From: Plantibacter sp. ME-Dv--P-122b
GTDB taxonomy: Bacteria > Actinomycetota > Actinomycetes > Actinomycetales > Microbacteriaceae
NCBI RefSeq assembly: GCF_030209375.1
Contig: NZ_JARVSC010000003.1
Coordinates: 930,001-994,000 of the forward strand
Direction of reading: 5' to 3'
DNA: 64,000 nucleotides
Shown: positions 24,779 through 35,143 of the stretch, in pieces
Layout of the letters: each line of letters starts with the position of its first letter
Numbering within the stretch: position 1 is the first letter of the stretch
The notes under the pieces: generated by a model
The model's database searches: none
What the model was told of the DNA's origin: nothing
Seen by the model: the letters and a program-made list of their open reading frames with translations, nothing else
Program-made: the position numbers and the translations under genes

Positions 24779-25039
24779 ATGGGTATCGGAACTGGAATCG
24801 CACTGGTGGTCATCGGCGCCATCCTGGCCTTCGCCATCAACGTCGACGTGCCCGCCGTCGACCTCACGATGATCGGGTACATCCTCATGGCCGCCGGCGC
24901 CGTCGTGTTCCTCATCTCGCTGATCCTCATGCTGCGTCACCGCCAGGTCTCATCGACCACGCGCTCAGCCGTCGACCCGAACAGCGGCGAACGCGTCACC
25001 CGACGGAGCACGACCGACAACGACGGTCCGGTCCTCTGA
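24779..25039 (+). CDS. Small two-helix membrane protein (DUF6458-like)
   Basis: The ATG at 24779 has GGAG six nt upstream; the GTG at 24767 overlaps that site and is rejected. The 86-residue protein begins MGIGTGIALVVIGAILAFAI, then VDLTMIGYILMAAGAVVFLISLIL, giving two membrane helices, and ends in a polar tail. This matches the pattern I know for DUF6458 proteins of actinobacteria, which have no assigned function. Confidence 0.8.
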   Translation: MGIGTGIALVVIGAILAFAINVDVPAVDLTMIGYILMAAGAVVFLISLILMLRHRQVSSTTRSAVDPNSGERVTRRSTTDNDGPVL

Positions 25040-25086
25040 ACGACTGGATGGCCCGTCTGACCCGACGCGGCGACGGAGCAGCCGAG

Positions 25087-25623
25087 ATGGACGACGAGAC
25101 GACGCCCGGCCAGCAGGGCGAGGAGCAGACCAAGCGAATCCGCGCGGTGGAGGACGGCGTGTCCACCGTGCAGCACAGCATCGTCGTCGACCTCCCCCTC
25201 GCCGCCGTCTACAAGCAGTGGGTCGACTTCGAGGCGTACCCGGAGTTCTTGCCGGCTGTGCGCGAGGTGAAGCTGACCGGCGAGGTCTACAGTCGCTGGA
25301 CCGTTGCGATCAGCAAACTCTCGCGGCAGTTCCTCGTCGAGATCCTGGAGCAGCTCCCCGAGGAGCGTCTGGTCTGGCGCACCATCGAGGGCGACGTCTG
25401 GTTCAGTGGCGACGCCACCTTCGACGCGATCGACAAGCAGCAGACCCGCGTGGACGTCACGGTGCACTGGAAGCCGGTGTCCGCGGTGGAGCGGACCGCT
25501 GCGGCACTCGGGCTCGCCGGACGGGTCGTCCGCGGGACGCTCGAGGCGTTCAAGACCTACATCGAGTCGACCGGCGGCCCCTCGGGTCACTCCCGCATCA
25601 AGGTCGTCTCCCCGAAGGGCTAG
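25087..25623 (+). CDS. SRPBCC-family protein (polyketide cyclase/dehydrase-like)
   Basis: The start at 25087 (MDDETTPGQQ) has GGAG eight nt upstream; ATG 25048 is a possible earlier start without a ribosome-binding site. The 178-residue protein has the START/SRPBCC opening (STVQHSIVVDLPLAAVYKQWVDFEAYPEFLPAVREV), then WRTIEGDVWFSGDATFDAI, and a long C-terminal helix. Members bind hydrophobic ligands in a helix-grip fold. The role here is unknown. Confidence 0.82.
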   Translation: MDDETTPGQQGEEQTKRIRAVEDGVSTVQHSIVVDLPLAAVYKQWVDFEAYPEFLPAVREVKLTGEVYSRWTVAISKLSRQFLVEILEQLPEERLVWRTIEGDVWFSGDATFDAIDKQQTRVDVTVHWKPVSAVERTAAALGLAGRVVRGTLEAFKTYIESTGGPSGHSRIKVVSPKG

Positions 25624-25646
25624 CCGTCGACCCCACCCGAGATCGG

Positions 25647-26441
25647 TCAGCTCATGAACGGTCGCAGGTCCGGGTACCCGGTGGTCTGCCAGGCGCCGTC
25701 GACGACCAGGTTGTCGCCCGAGATGTACGACGCGTCGTCGCTCGCGAGGAACAGGGCGGCTGCGGCGATCTCCTCCGGCGCAGCGGCACGACGGAGCGGT
25801 ATGCGCTCGTCGTACGCGGCCTGCACACCGGGGATGTCGGTCAGCGACTTCGTCAACGGCGTCGCGACGAGACCTGGCGACACGGCGTTCACGCGGATGC
25901 CGTGCTCACCGAGCTCGAGGGCCGCCTGTTTGGTCAACATGACCGCGCCGGCCTTCGACGCCGTGTAACCGACACCGAAGTGCATGGGGACGAGCGAGTT
26001 GAGCGAAGCGATGTTGACGATCGACCCGTCCTTTTCCTCGGCGAGGAACTGACGGGCGGCGAGCCGGGTGCCGTTGAAGGCGCTGTAGAGGTTCAGCCGG
26101 ACCGTGAAGTCCCAGTCCTTGAAGGAGATGTCGGTGATCGTCCCGGCGCGTGATCCACCGGCGACGTTGAAGAGCGTGTCGAGCGTGCCGAAGCGTTCGA
26201 CGGTCTCGGCGACCAACGCGGAGAAGTCCGCCTCATCGGTGACGTCGGTGCGCCGACCCCACACCCGATCGCCGAAGGTCTCGGCGGCGCTCGCGATCAG
26301 CTCGGCGTTGATGTCCGCGACGACGACCGAGGCACCCTCGGTGACCAGCCGTTCGGTGATCTTCGCCCCGATGCCGGACACGCCCCCGGTGACGATCGCG
26401 ACCTTGCCGGCGAACCGGCCCTGGATGGATTCATTCGACAT
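25647..26441 (-). CDS. Short-chain dehydrogenase/reductase
   Basis: A 264-residue classical SDR: TGGVSGIG nucleotide loop, NVAGG, catalytic Ser in NIASLNSLV, YTASKAGAV, SPGLVATPL, and the C-terminal ISGDNLVVDGAWQTTGY. Probably oxidises or reduces a sugar or short alcohol; the substrate is unknown. Monocistronic, with a promoter region in the AT-richer stretch at 26480-26530. Confidence 0.9.
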   Translation of the reverse strand: MSNESIQGRFAGKVAIVTGGVSGIGAKITERLVTEGASVVVADINAELIASAAETFGDRVWGRRTDVTDEADFSALVAETVERFGTLDTLFNVAGGSRAGTITDISFKDWDFTVRLNLYSAFNGTRLAARQFLAEEKDGSIVNIASLNSLVPMHFGVGYTASKAGAVMLTKQAALELGEHGIRVNAVSPGLVATPLTKSLTDIPGVQAAYDERIPLRRAAAPEEIAAAALFLASDDASYISGDNLVVDGAWQTTGYPDLRPFMS

Positions 26442-26539
26442 GATGCGGCTCCATTCTGCTCGCCGGCTCTGGCGAGCACCTCCAGCATACGCATCTATAA
26501 GTCACATGTCAGATAGTTCTAGCCGGCCCTCAGCATGAC

Positions 26540-26578
26540 GACGCCGGCCCCGGGACGGTGTGTCCCAGGGCCGGCGTC
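26540..26578. terminator. Hairpin terminator of the DHA2 exporter gene
   Basis: An 11-bp outer stem (GACGCCGGCCC with GGGCCGGCGTC) and a 5-bp inner stem (GGGAC with GTCCC) separated by one bulged base. It lies 16 nt past the minus-strand MFS stop. Confidence 0.75.
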
Positions 26579-26593
26579 AGGCAGGGGCGAATG

Positions 26594-28375
<1,782 letters not shown>

Positions 28376-28396
28376 TCAGCGCATGGTGTCGACACG

Positions 28397-29089
28397 TCAG
28401 GCGGGAGCGGGACCGGCTGACTCGGTGTCGTCGGGCTCGGGGTCGTCGGGCTCGGGGTCGTCGGGCTCGAGAATGGTGCGATACGTCGCCAGGCAGTCGC
28501 GGATGGATCCGACGATGTCGAACTCACCGCCCGGGCCGAGGTCGGCGACGCCGCTGCCGAAGACGCGCGCCATCGTCGTCTTGATCGCCATCCCGAAGAG
28601 ATCGGCGCAGGCGCGGGCACGCGGGTCGTCCGCGGGGACCCCTTCACGCACGGCGATCAGCTCGACGAGCAGTTGCTCGCGTTCGCGGTTGAGGCCCATG
28701 AACCGGACCAGCAGTTTGGGTTCGCGCTCGAGGGCGGCGTGGAAGTCGACGTGCTCGGCAAGGCCGAACCCGGACCGCTCCGCATGGGCGGCCGCGATGA
28801 GCATGAAGTCGTCGAGCACGGCGCGCCACCCCCGCGAACCGAGGGCGAGGAACTCGGTGGCGAACCGTTCGCTCTCCTCGGTCTCGTCGATGCCGAGGAC
28901 CGCGTCCTCCTTGCTCGGGAAGTAGTTGAAGAAGGTGCGGCGCGAGACGCCGACCTCCTCGCAGAGTTCCTCGATCGTGAAGCCGTTGAGGCCCTGGGTG
29001 GCCGTGAGCCGACGAGACACGGTCGTCAGACGCGCGGCGGTGGCGGCCATCCGATCGGACAGTCGATTCGTCGAAGTTGCACTCTGCAT
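28397..29089 (-). CDS. TetR-family transcriptional regulator with acidic repeat tail
   Basis: The ATG at 29089 (MQSATSTNRLSDRM) gives 230 residues. The helix-turn-helix is clear (GFTIEELCEEVGVSRRTFFNYFPSKEDAVLG). The C-terminus ends in EPDD repeats encoded by a 15-nt tandem array (about 28430-28470). The inverted repeat AGTGCAGTATTGCACT lies just upstream of the start, a likely autoregulatory operator. It precedes the DHA2 exporter by about 100 bp, so it probably represses export until a toxic ligand binds. Confidence 0.91.
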   Translation of the reverse strand: MQSATSTNRLSDRMAATAARLTTVSRRLTATQGLNGFTIEELCEEVGVSRRTFFNYFPSKEDAVLGIDETEESERFATEFLALGSRGWRAVLDDFMLIAAAHAERSGFGLAEHVDFHAALEREPKLLVRFMGLNREREQLLVELIAVREGVPADDPRARACADLFGMAIKTTMARVFGSGVADLGPGGEFDIVGSIRDCLATYRTILEPDDPEPDDPEPDDTESAGPAPA

Positions 29090-29110
29090 CACGAAGTGCA
29101 GTATTGCACT
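29077..29110. promoter_or_regulatory. TetR-type operator between divergent regulators
   Basis: AGTGCA-GTAT-TGCACT (29095-29110) is an inverted repeat with perfect 6-bp arms. A third TTGCACT half lies at 29077-29083, spaced so that it also pairs with the AGTGCA at 29095. The site covers the presumed leader of the minus-strand TetR gene and faces the plus-strand TetR gene at 29174. Confidence 0.6.
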
Positions 29111-29173
29111 TTCCAATCCGTGGTGCAACGTTGTTGTTCGGATCGCTCGACGGGCGCTCACTAGAGTGAACGC

Positions 29174-29764
29174 ATGGACCCCCGTCAGGCACGAACACGC
29201 AGTGCCCTCCGCGACGCGATCCACACCCTCGCGGCGGCGAAGCGCATCGATCAGGTGACCGTGGCGGAGGTGTCCCGGGTCGCGGGGATCACCCGCGACA
29301 CCTTCTACCGTCACGCCGCGACGCCAGTCCACCTGCTCGCGGCCGTGCTCGGTGAGGAACTGGACGAGACGCTCAGCGCGCACGCCGATCTCCCGGCGCA
29401 CAGTGACTCGACACTGAGCGTCTTCGACGATTCGGAGCGCGACCTCCTGCGCCACGTCGCGGAGCACGCGACGATCTACCGGAACGCAATGCACCCGCGG
29501 CTCATCGGACCCCTGCGCGACGCCCTCACCGAGCGGATCGAGCAGGCACTCGCGCACCACCTCGAACGCCACCCGCACATCGCCCCTCCGCGCGAGGACG
29601 GCATCATGCCGGAGCGACACGTGCGCATGCTCGTGGCCTACGCCGGCGCCGGCACGGTCGCGGCGATCGAGGAGTGGCTGCGATCCGGCGACCTCGATGA
29701 CATCGACGCTGCGGCCCGCACGGTCATCGCTGCTTCCCCTGCCTGGTGGCTCGGCCGCGCCTGA
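29174..29764 (+). CDS. TetR-family transcriptional regulator
   Basis: A 196-residue protein with an N-terminal helix-turn-helix (IDQVTVAEVSRVAGITRDTFYRHAATPVHLLAAVL) and a helical C-terminal domain ending in AVAAIEEWL-like and WWLGRA sequence (VAAIEEWLRSGDLDDIDAA). It is divergent from the other TetR gene and has no target gene downstream, only a palindromic repeat. Confidence 0.88.
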   Translation: MDPRQARTRSALRDAIHTLAAAKRIDQVTVAEVSRVAGITRDTFYRHAATPVHLLAAVLGEELDETLSAHADLPAHSDSTLSVFDDSERDLLRHVAEHATIYRNAMHPRLIGPLRDALTERIEQALAHHLERHPHIAPPREDGIMPERHVRMLVAYAGAGTVAAIEEWLRSGDLDDIDAAARTVIAASPAWWLGRA

Positions 29765-29783
29765 CCCTGGGCCCGGGCCTGAC

Positions 29784-29892
29784 GCCAGCGCGGTGCGCTG
29801 AGGCGAGCGCGGGTCAGCGACGTGAGCGCGCCCCTCCGGAGACCCGCGCCCACGTCCCCCGGGGCGCGCTCACGTCAGCGCACCGCGCTGGC
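29784..29892. repeat. Large intergenic palindromic element, copy 3
   Basis: Begins GCCAGCGCGGTGCGCTGA and ends CAGCGCACCGCGCTGGC, with CCCCTCCGGAGACCCGCGC in the middle (a variant of the centre seen in copy 1). It follows directly on the TetR gene stop. Confidence 0.85.
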
Positions 29893-29984
29893 ACAACGGC
29901 CTCATGCGCGACATATGTCGGTGTAGGCATATCTGCTCTGTGGATAACCCGGGTGACCTCTTCGACCGCCCGTAGCGTCGAGGA

Positions 29985-30554
29985 ATGTCAACGATCTCCT
30001 CACCTCGAACCCTCTCCACGCTCGCGCTAGCAGTGGGACTCCTCGCCCTCACCGCGTGCACTGACGTCGAGCCGGCTCCCCCTCCGAGTAGCACTCCGCC
30101 GGTCTTCGAAAACGAGGAGCAGGCCCTGGCGGCGGTGACCGAGACGTATCAGGAGTTCATGCGGATCTCGAACACAATCCTCGTCGAAGGGGGTGTCGAC
30201 GTTGATCGAATCGACGTCATCGTCGGAGAGGATTTGGCCGAGTTCGAGCACGGCAGCCTGATCGAACTCGCTACTGCGGGAAAGACTCTTGTGGGCGCAC
30301 CGGCACTCGTCTCGACGCGTCTCTCAGAGTGGTATCCAGCTCCTGACTCCCTGGGTGTCATCGCGAAGGCGAAGTCATGTATCGATCTCACCCCTGTCGA
30401 TGTCCTTGACGCTGCGGGTAACTCGACGGTACGACCCGACCGCCCGCGGACCCGCACTTGGGCGTACGACGTGGGAGTGGGTGGCAAGGGGCAATCCGAC
30501 TATGTCCTTCTAGCCCATGACGTAAGCGCCGAAGGAGAATCATGCGAAATCTGA
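29985..30554 (+). CDS. Putative secreted lipoprotein
   Basis: A 189-residue protein with a signal peptide and lipobox LTAC (cysteine at about 25), then a proline/serine linker. No family is recognised in the mature part (ENEEQALAAVTETYQEFMRISN; SCIDLTPVDVLDAAGNSTVRP). The pattern of a helix, a two-residue turn and a beta-rich end resembles small NTF2-like secreted proteins, but this is only an impression. The stop lies inside the next gene (13-nt overlap). Base composition is less GC-rich than in the neighbours. Confidence 0.82.
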   Translation: MSTISSPRTLSTLALAVGLLALTACTDVEPAPPPSSTPPVFENEEQALAAVTETYQEFMRISNTILVEGGVDVDRIDVIVGEDLAEFEHGSLIELATAGKTLVGAPALVSTRLSEWYPAPDSLGVIAKAKSCIDLTPVDVLDAAGNSTVRPDRPRTRTWAYDVGVGGKGQSDYVLLAHDVSAEGESCEI

Positions 30555-31393
30555 AATGCGCACTCGCGGCCGCGACAGCCTTACTCGTTGCGATGGCACT
30601 CGCACCCGGGAGCGCTGCGTTCGCTACCTCATGCGGTTCGGAGGGCCAGCTGGAAGGCGCATGTGTCGGTAGCGGCTCGGTCGACATCGGCGACAGTATC
30701 GAGCAGCCCGGCTCAGGTGGAGGCGGTGGCTCCGGTGGCGGAACGGGCGGAGACAGCAGCGACGGCGGAGGTTCGGCCGAGTTGCCGCCCGGGGTGACCG
30801 ACGGGCCCAACGGTGAGCGGACGGTCTGCAGCCTCATGCGCCCCGACGAGTGCTACACCTTCACGCCCGGCGATCTCGGCACCGACCTCGGAGTAGCACC
30901 GGCCGCCCCGGTCACGATCCGCGACGTCGCCAGCTTCGCACCCGCCGCACCGACCGTCACGACCGAACCCGCCGCCTGGGGTGTCCGCGGGCTCCACACC
31001 AACGTCATCGCCGCCGCCTCCGGACATACCCGCACCGGCACCCTGTTGGGCCAGGTCGCGGAGGTGAATTTCATCCCCGTCGGCTTCACCTTCGACTACG
31101 GCGACGGCGACACGACCACCACCCGGACCGGTGGATCCAGCTGGGCCTCCCTCGGACTCGCGGAGTTCTCCAAGACCGCGACGAGCCACCGCTACACGAC
31201 GGTCGGAACCAAGACCATCACCGCCGAGGTCGAGTACGCCGCCGAGTACCGCATCGGCGACAGCGGGTGGCTCCCCGTCGTCGGAACCCTGTCGATCCCG
31301 ACCGAAGAACCCCACACGGTCCAGATCGTCCGCAACTCGACCGTCGGCGTCGACAAACCCTGCCGCCCCGGCAAACCAGCCATCGGCTGCTGA
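30542..31393 (+). CDS. Secreted PKD-like domain protein
   Basis: A 283-residue protein with a Sec signal peptide (cleavage likely after AAFA) and a glycine/serine-rich linker (residues 57-80). A C-terminal PKD-like beta domain follows, marked by FTFDYGDGDTTTT, then SHRYTTVGTKTITAEVEYAAEY. It overlaps the preceding lipoprotein gene by 13 nt, and GAAGGAG lies ahead of its ATG. The pair likely works together at the cell surface. Six cysteines in the mature part may form disulfides. Confidence 0.85.
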   Translation: MRNLKCALAAATALLVAMALAPGSAAFATSCGSEGQLEGACVGSGSVDIGDSIEQPGSGGGGGSGGGTGGDSSDGGGSAELPPGVTDGPNGERTVCSLMRPDECYTFTPGDLGTDLGVAPAAPVTIRDVASFAPAAPTVTTEPAAWGVRGLHTNVIAAASGHTRTGTLLGQVAEVNFIPVGFTFDYGDGDTTTTRTGGSSWASLGLAEFSKTATSHRYTTVGTKTITAEVEYAAEYRIGDSGWLPVVGTLSIPTEEPHTVQIVRNSTVGVDKPCRPGKPAIGC

Positions 31394-31423
31394 ACCCGGA
31401 ACCGTGCTCGAGGTCGGTCCCGA

Positions 31424-32473
31424 TCAGATGAGCCCTTCTCGTCCGCCCGACACCCAGTTCGGGTCGGCGGCGCGCGGACCGCTCACCTGGTCGGCGTAGG
31501 TGTCGATCTCGGCTCGGATATCATCCGTCAGCTCCACCTGGAACGCCTCGAGGTTCGCGTGCAGGTGCGCGACGCTCCGGGTGCCGGGGATCGAGACGAC
31601 CCGTGCGCCGAGCTGCTGTCCTCGGTCGTGCACCCAGGCGAGCGCGAGCGCCTCCGCCGTCGTCCCGAAGCGGTGGGCGAGCGTGCGGAACCGGGCCGCG
31701 AGTTCGAGGTTCGCCGCGAGGTGCTCGGGCTGGAAGCGCGGGAAGTTGGCGCGCGTCCCGCCCAACGGAACCGTCTCGGCCGTGAAGTCCTCGGTGAACA
31801 GCCCGCGCGACAGCGGCGAGAACGCGACGACCGTCACGCCGAGCTCCGCCGCCGTCGGGACCACGTGGGTCTCGATGTCGCGGCTGACGATGCTCCACTC
31901 GGACTGGATGGCGGCGATCGGGTGAACGGCGTGGGCTCGTCGGAGTTCATCGCCGGTCGCCTCTGAGAGCCCGATGCGGCGGACCTTGCCGGCGGCCACC
32001 AGTTCGGCGAGCGCCCCCACGGTCTCCTCGATCGGGATATCCGGGTCGACGCGATGCTGGTAGTAGAGGTCGAGGTGGTCGGTGCCGAGGCGGGTGAGCG
32101 TCCCGTCGATCTGCTCGTGGAGGTGGGCGCGGTCGCCTCGGATCCCCCGCTTGCCGATGCCGCCGCCGGTGACGATGCCCACCTTGGACGCCAGGAAGAC
32201 GTCTTCGCGGCGCCCCGCGAGGTACCGGCCGAGGAGTTCCTCGCTCCGGCCGTCGCCGTAGACATTCGCCGTGTCGATGAGGTTCACGCCGCTCGCCAGG
32301 GTGGCGTCGAGGATCGTGGTGACATCGGCATCGGCGATCGCGCCGTAGGTACCCGCGATGGACATCGCGCCGTAGCCGATGGCGCCGACCTCCGCAGCGG
32401 TGTCGCCCACGCCGATGGTGGTCGTGGATGGTGCGATCGTGGACGACTCGGTGGCCAGGGGTGCTTCGCTCAT
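31424..32473 (-). CDS. Aldo/keto reductase
   Basis: The start at 32473 (MSEAPLATES) is chosen; the longer frame upstream is not coding. The 349-residue enzyme has the AKR tetrad: Asp and Tyr in NLIDTANVYGDG, Lys in FLASKVGI, His in LYYQHRVD, plus the phosphate-binding C-terminal SIPGTRSVAHLHANLEAF. Reduces aldehydes or ketones with NADPH; substrate unknown. Monocistronic. Confidence 0.92.
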   Translation of the reverse strand: MSEAPLATESSTIAPSTTTIGVGDTAAEVGAIGYGAMSIAGTYGAIADADVTTILDATLASGVNLIDTANVYGDGRSEELLGRYLAGRREDVFLASKVGIVTGGGIGKRGIRGDRAHLHEQIDGTLTRLGTDHLDLYYQHRVDPDIPIEETVGALAELVAAGKVRRIGLSEATGDELRRAHAVHPIAAIQSEWSIVSRDIETHVVPTAAELGVTVVAFSPLSRGLFTEDFTAETVPLGGTRANFPRFQPEHLAANLELAARFRTLAHRFGTTAEALALAWVHDRGQQLGARVVSIPGTRSVAHLHANLEAFQVELTDDIRAEIDTYADQVSGPRAADPNWVSGGREGLI

Positions 32474-32531
32474 GGATTCACCGTACGGCTTTACGACAGG
32501 TTCGACCTCCGGTTCGTCACGCGGTGCAACG

Positions 32532-33527
32532 TCAGACGCGCGAACCGGCTCGGGCGGCGAGCGCCTGCAGGAGCGCGGCGGGTTCCTCGGGGTCGTGGAT
32601 CGTGATCGCGAACTGCTTGCCCGAGGTGCTCGTGACGACGAGTCCGGGCCCGGAGCGCAGCACGACAGCCGAGCGGCCGGGCATGATCCGGTAGCCCCAG
32701 CCACCCCAGTCCATCGGGCGGATGTCGGTGGCCTCGACGACGTCGACCTGGTCGAGCGGGACACGCTTCATCGGGATACCGAAGAGCGAGACGACGCGGA
32801 GGCCGCGCCAGTCGACGCTGATCCGGAGCCGGATGAACGAGGCACACAACAGGGTCGCGACGGCGAGGACCGACAGACCGAACATCGCGACGGCCGACTC
32901 GCCACCCAGCAGGATCGGCGTGTAGGCGACGGCGCCGATCACGACGAGGGCGAGCGTGAGCCAGAGGAACATGAGGGCCGTGACGCTTCGACTCCAGGCA
33001 CCGACCTCGGTCTCGCCGAGGTCCATCGGCGCCGGTCGTGCAGCTGCACCGGCGAGCAGCGGCTGAGCCGGCAGGATCACGGCGGGGATCACGCCCCAGA
33101 GCGAGCATGCGGCGAGCGGGACGATCCACCATCCGAGGACGGCACCGTCGACCGATCCCGCCTGCAGGGTGAGCCACGTCGGGATGATCCACACGGCGGC
33201 GGCCGATCCCGCGGCGATGCCGAGGATCAGGATGACCATGCGCTTGGTGCGCATCTCGGGCTTCCCCAGGGCGAGCAGGATGACGGCCGCGACGGCGGCG
33301 ACGGACGCGATGACCAGGGTCACGAGGAAGACACCCGCGGTGGGTTGAGAGTCGTCCGGCGCCCCGGTGCCCGACCAGTGCGAGGCGACGTCGACCGGGA
33401 GCGCATCGCCCCAGACGAGCCGGGTGAGTGCGATCGTGATCGCCGGGACGGCCATGGCGAGGCCGGCGAGGACGATCCGTCCGCGCGCTGGTGCTGCCGG
33501 TGGCGGTGTGGTGGTGGTGTCGTGCAT
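32532..33527 (-). CDS. DUF1648-type membrane protein
   Basis: A 331-residue protein with about seven or eight membrane helices. The N-terminal segment (LPVDVASHWSGTGAPDDSQPT within the first 65 residues) is the DUF1648 signature. A C-terminal PH-like cytoplasmic region follows (VDWRGLRVVSLFGIPMKRVPLDQVDVVEA). It lies 81 bp downstream of a YtrA-type GntR gene in the same direction, a recurrent pairing in actinobacteria and firmicutes. Function unknown. Confidence 0.88.
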   Translation of the reverse strand: MHDTTTTPPPAAPARGRIVLAGLAMAVPAITIALTRLVWGDALPVDVASHWSGTGAPDDSQPTAGVFLVTLVIASVAAVAAVILLALGKPEMRTKRMVILILGIAAGSAAAVWIIPTWLTLQAGSVDGAVLGWWIVPLAACSLWGVIPAVILPAQPLLAGAAARPAPMDLGETEVGAWSRSVTALMFLWLTLALVVIGAVAYTPILLGGESAVAMFGLSVLAVATLLCASFIRLRISVDWRGLRVVSLFGIPMKRVPLDQVDVVEATDIRPMDWGGWGYRIMPGRSAVVLRSGPGLVVTSTSGKQFAITIHDPEEPAALLQALAARAGSRV

Positions 33528-33608
33528 GTGCTCCCCCTGAGCTGCTGAGGTGGTCCGATCGTGAGTGTCGTCGACCGACGTGGGTCGCGAGGTGGGCGCC
33601 GGAGCCCG

Positions 33609-33956
33609 TCAGGTGCGTTCGATCATCCGGCTGAGGTCCGTCGGCGATATCCCGAACTTGCGCGCTTCGGTGACGAGCTGGGCGACGAGTTCGTTGACCC
33701 GGACGAGGCCCGGTGCTGCATCCTCGTTGACCCACGCGCCGCGGCCCTGTCGCATCCCGATGAGGCCGTCGTCGCGGAGCTCGCCGTAGGCACGGAGGAC
33801 GGTGTGCATGTTGATCTGCAGCGCGCGGGCGAGGTCGCGGGCAGGCGGGAGGCGCTCCCCAGGTGCCAGCGCGCCCGTCGCGATGCCGGAGCGTACCTGC
33901 ACCGCGATCTGCTCGGCGAGCGAGACCGCAGAGGTGGGATCGACGCGGAACAACAT
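33609..33956 (-). CDS. GntR-family regulator, YtrA subfamily
   Basis: The start at 33956 (MLFRVDPTSAVSLAEQIA) gives a 115-residue protein: a winged helix (VRSGIATGALAPGERLPPARDLARALQINMHTVLRAYGELRDDGLI) with only a short helical tail and no large effector domain, as in YtrA. There is no ribosome-binding site ahead of the ATG, so a leaderless transcript is possible. It likely controls itself and the membrane protein gene that follows. Confidence 0.9.
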   Translation of the reverse strand: MLFRVDPTSAVSLAEQIAVQVRSGIATGALAPGERLPPARDLARALQINMHTVLRAYGELRDDGLIGMRQGRGAWVNEDAAPGLVRVNELVAQLVTEARKFGISPTDLSRMIERT

Positions 33957-34013
33957 GTTTGCAATGGTACTAGAACAATGCCGTCTGTGCCTGCGACATC
34001 TGTGGGGTTGAGG

Positions 34014-34142
34014 GTCGGCGCGGTGCGCTGACGAGAGTGTGCGCCACTCGGCGTGGGCGCACCCCGCAACCGCGAGCGCGCCCCTCCGGAGGCCCGCGCT
34101 CACGTCGCAGACCCGCGCTCGCGTCAGCGCACCGCGCTGGCA
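34014..34142. repeat. Large intergenic palindromic element, copy 4
   Basis: A degenerate left end (CGGCGCGGTGCGCTGACG), an intact right end (GCGTCAGCGCACCGCGCTGGC) and a CCCCTCCGGAGGCCCGCGCT centre. It occupies most of the gap 33957-34170 between the YtrA gene and the DeoR gene. Confidence 0.8.
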
Positions 34143-34170
34143 CAACCCACCGGGTAAGGAGCGGGGCAGG

Positions 34171-34986
34171 TCAGAGGGCGACGACGTGCACCGCGATGTC
34201 CGCGGCCGCCAGGCGCTCGAGCTCGTCGGGGTCGGCGGACGAGTCGGTCACGAGGTCGTGGATCTGCCCCAACTCGGCCATGCGCGCGAGCGTGACCCTC
34301 CCGACCTTCGAGCCGTCGGCCACCACGACCACCCGCTGGGCATGCGACACCATCGCCAGGTTCGTCCGCGCCTCACGCTCGTCGTGCGTCGTCGCACCGC
34401 CCTGGGCGCTGATGCCGTCGGTCCCGAGGATCGCGGTACCCACGTTGATCGCACTGAAGGTGCTCTCGGCGAGCGCCCCCACCGCCTCGAACGACGTCGA
34501 TCGCACCAGTCCGCCGGTCATGATCACCTGCAGGTTCGGCCGGGAGGCGATCTCGGTCGCCGTCGTGAGCGAGTTCGTCACGATCGTGAGCTCCGACCGG
34601 TTCGTCAGCTCTTTCGCGACCGCAGCAGTCGTCGTGCCGCCACTTAAGGCGATCGCGTACGGCCCCGCCGGGATCATCTCCGCCACCCGCATCGCGATCC
34701 GCCGCTTCGCCTCACGGAACTGGGTATCGCGAAACCGGACAGGCACCTCGTCGCGCGCCTCGATCGCCCGAGCACCGCCGTGGGTGCGGAGAACGAGACC
34801 GAGGTCGTCGAGGTCTGCGAGGTCGCGCCGGATCGTCGGCGCCGAGACCTGGAGCCGCTCAGTGAGCTCGTCGATCGAAACCACGACATCGTCGACGGCG
34901 AGCAGCGCGAGGATGTCGCGCATCCGCTGGCTACGCTTCCCCGACGGCGCGTGTCGGGACAGTTCTGCCGCCGTCGGTGCCCGCAT
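34171..34986 (-). CDS. DeoR-family transcriptional regulator
   Basis: The ATG at 34986 (MRAPTAAELS) follows GGAGG. The 271-residue protein has the DeoR helix-turn-helix (MRDILALLAVDDVVVSIDELTERLQVSAPTIRRDLADLDDLGLV) and the sugar-phosphate-binding DeoRC domain (IALSGGTTTAAVAKEL, VMTGGLVRSTSFEAVG, GTDGISAQGGATTHDEREA, VVVADGSKVGRVTLA). It is divergent from the GH4-led amino-sugar operon and probably senses a phosphosugar made by it. Confidence 0.94.
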   Translation of the reverse strand: MRAPTAAELSRHAPSGKRSQRMRDILALLAVDDVVVSIDELTERLQVSAPTIRRDLADLDDLGLVLRTHGGARAIEARDEVPVRFRDTQFREAKRRIAMRVAEMIPAGPYAIALSGGTTTAAVAKELTNRSELTIVTNSLTTATEIASRPNLQVIMTGGLVRSTSFEAVGALAESTFSAINVGTAILGTDGISAQGGATTHDEREARTNLAMVSHAQRVVVVADGSKVGRVTLARMAELGQIHDLVTDSSADPDELERLAAADIAVHVVAL

Positions 34987-35063
34987 CACTGCCTCCGTCC
35001 TCCGTGCCCGATCGACCGACTCGCGACGCCTCGGTCGGCATACTCGCGACTCCCCGCTCCAGG

Positions 35064-35082
35064 TGCTCAGCGAAAGTGAGCA
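35064..35082. promoter_or_regulatory. Candidate DeoR operator
   Basis: TGCTCA-GCGAAAG-TGAGCA is an inverted repeat with perfect 6-bp arms around GCGAAAG, in the 157-bp region between the DeoR gene and the GH4 gene. The GAAAG/CTTTC core is frequent in DeoR-family sites. Confidence 0.5.
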
Positions 35083-35143
35083 TTTGAGTCGATTTCCGAT
35101 CAAGTTCTTGCTCGGTTCGATCACTGTAGTCGATGATCACTGC

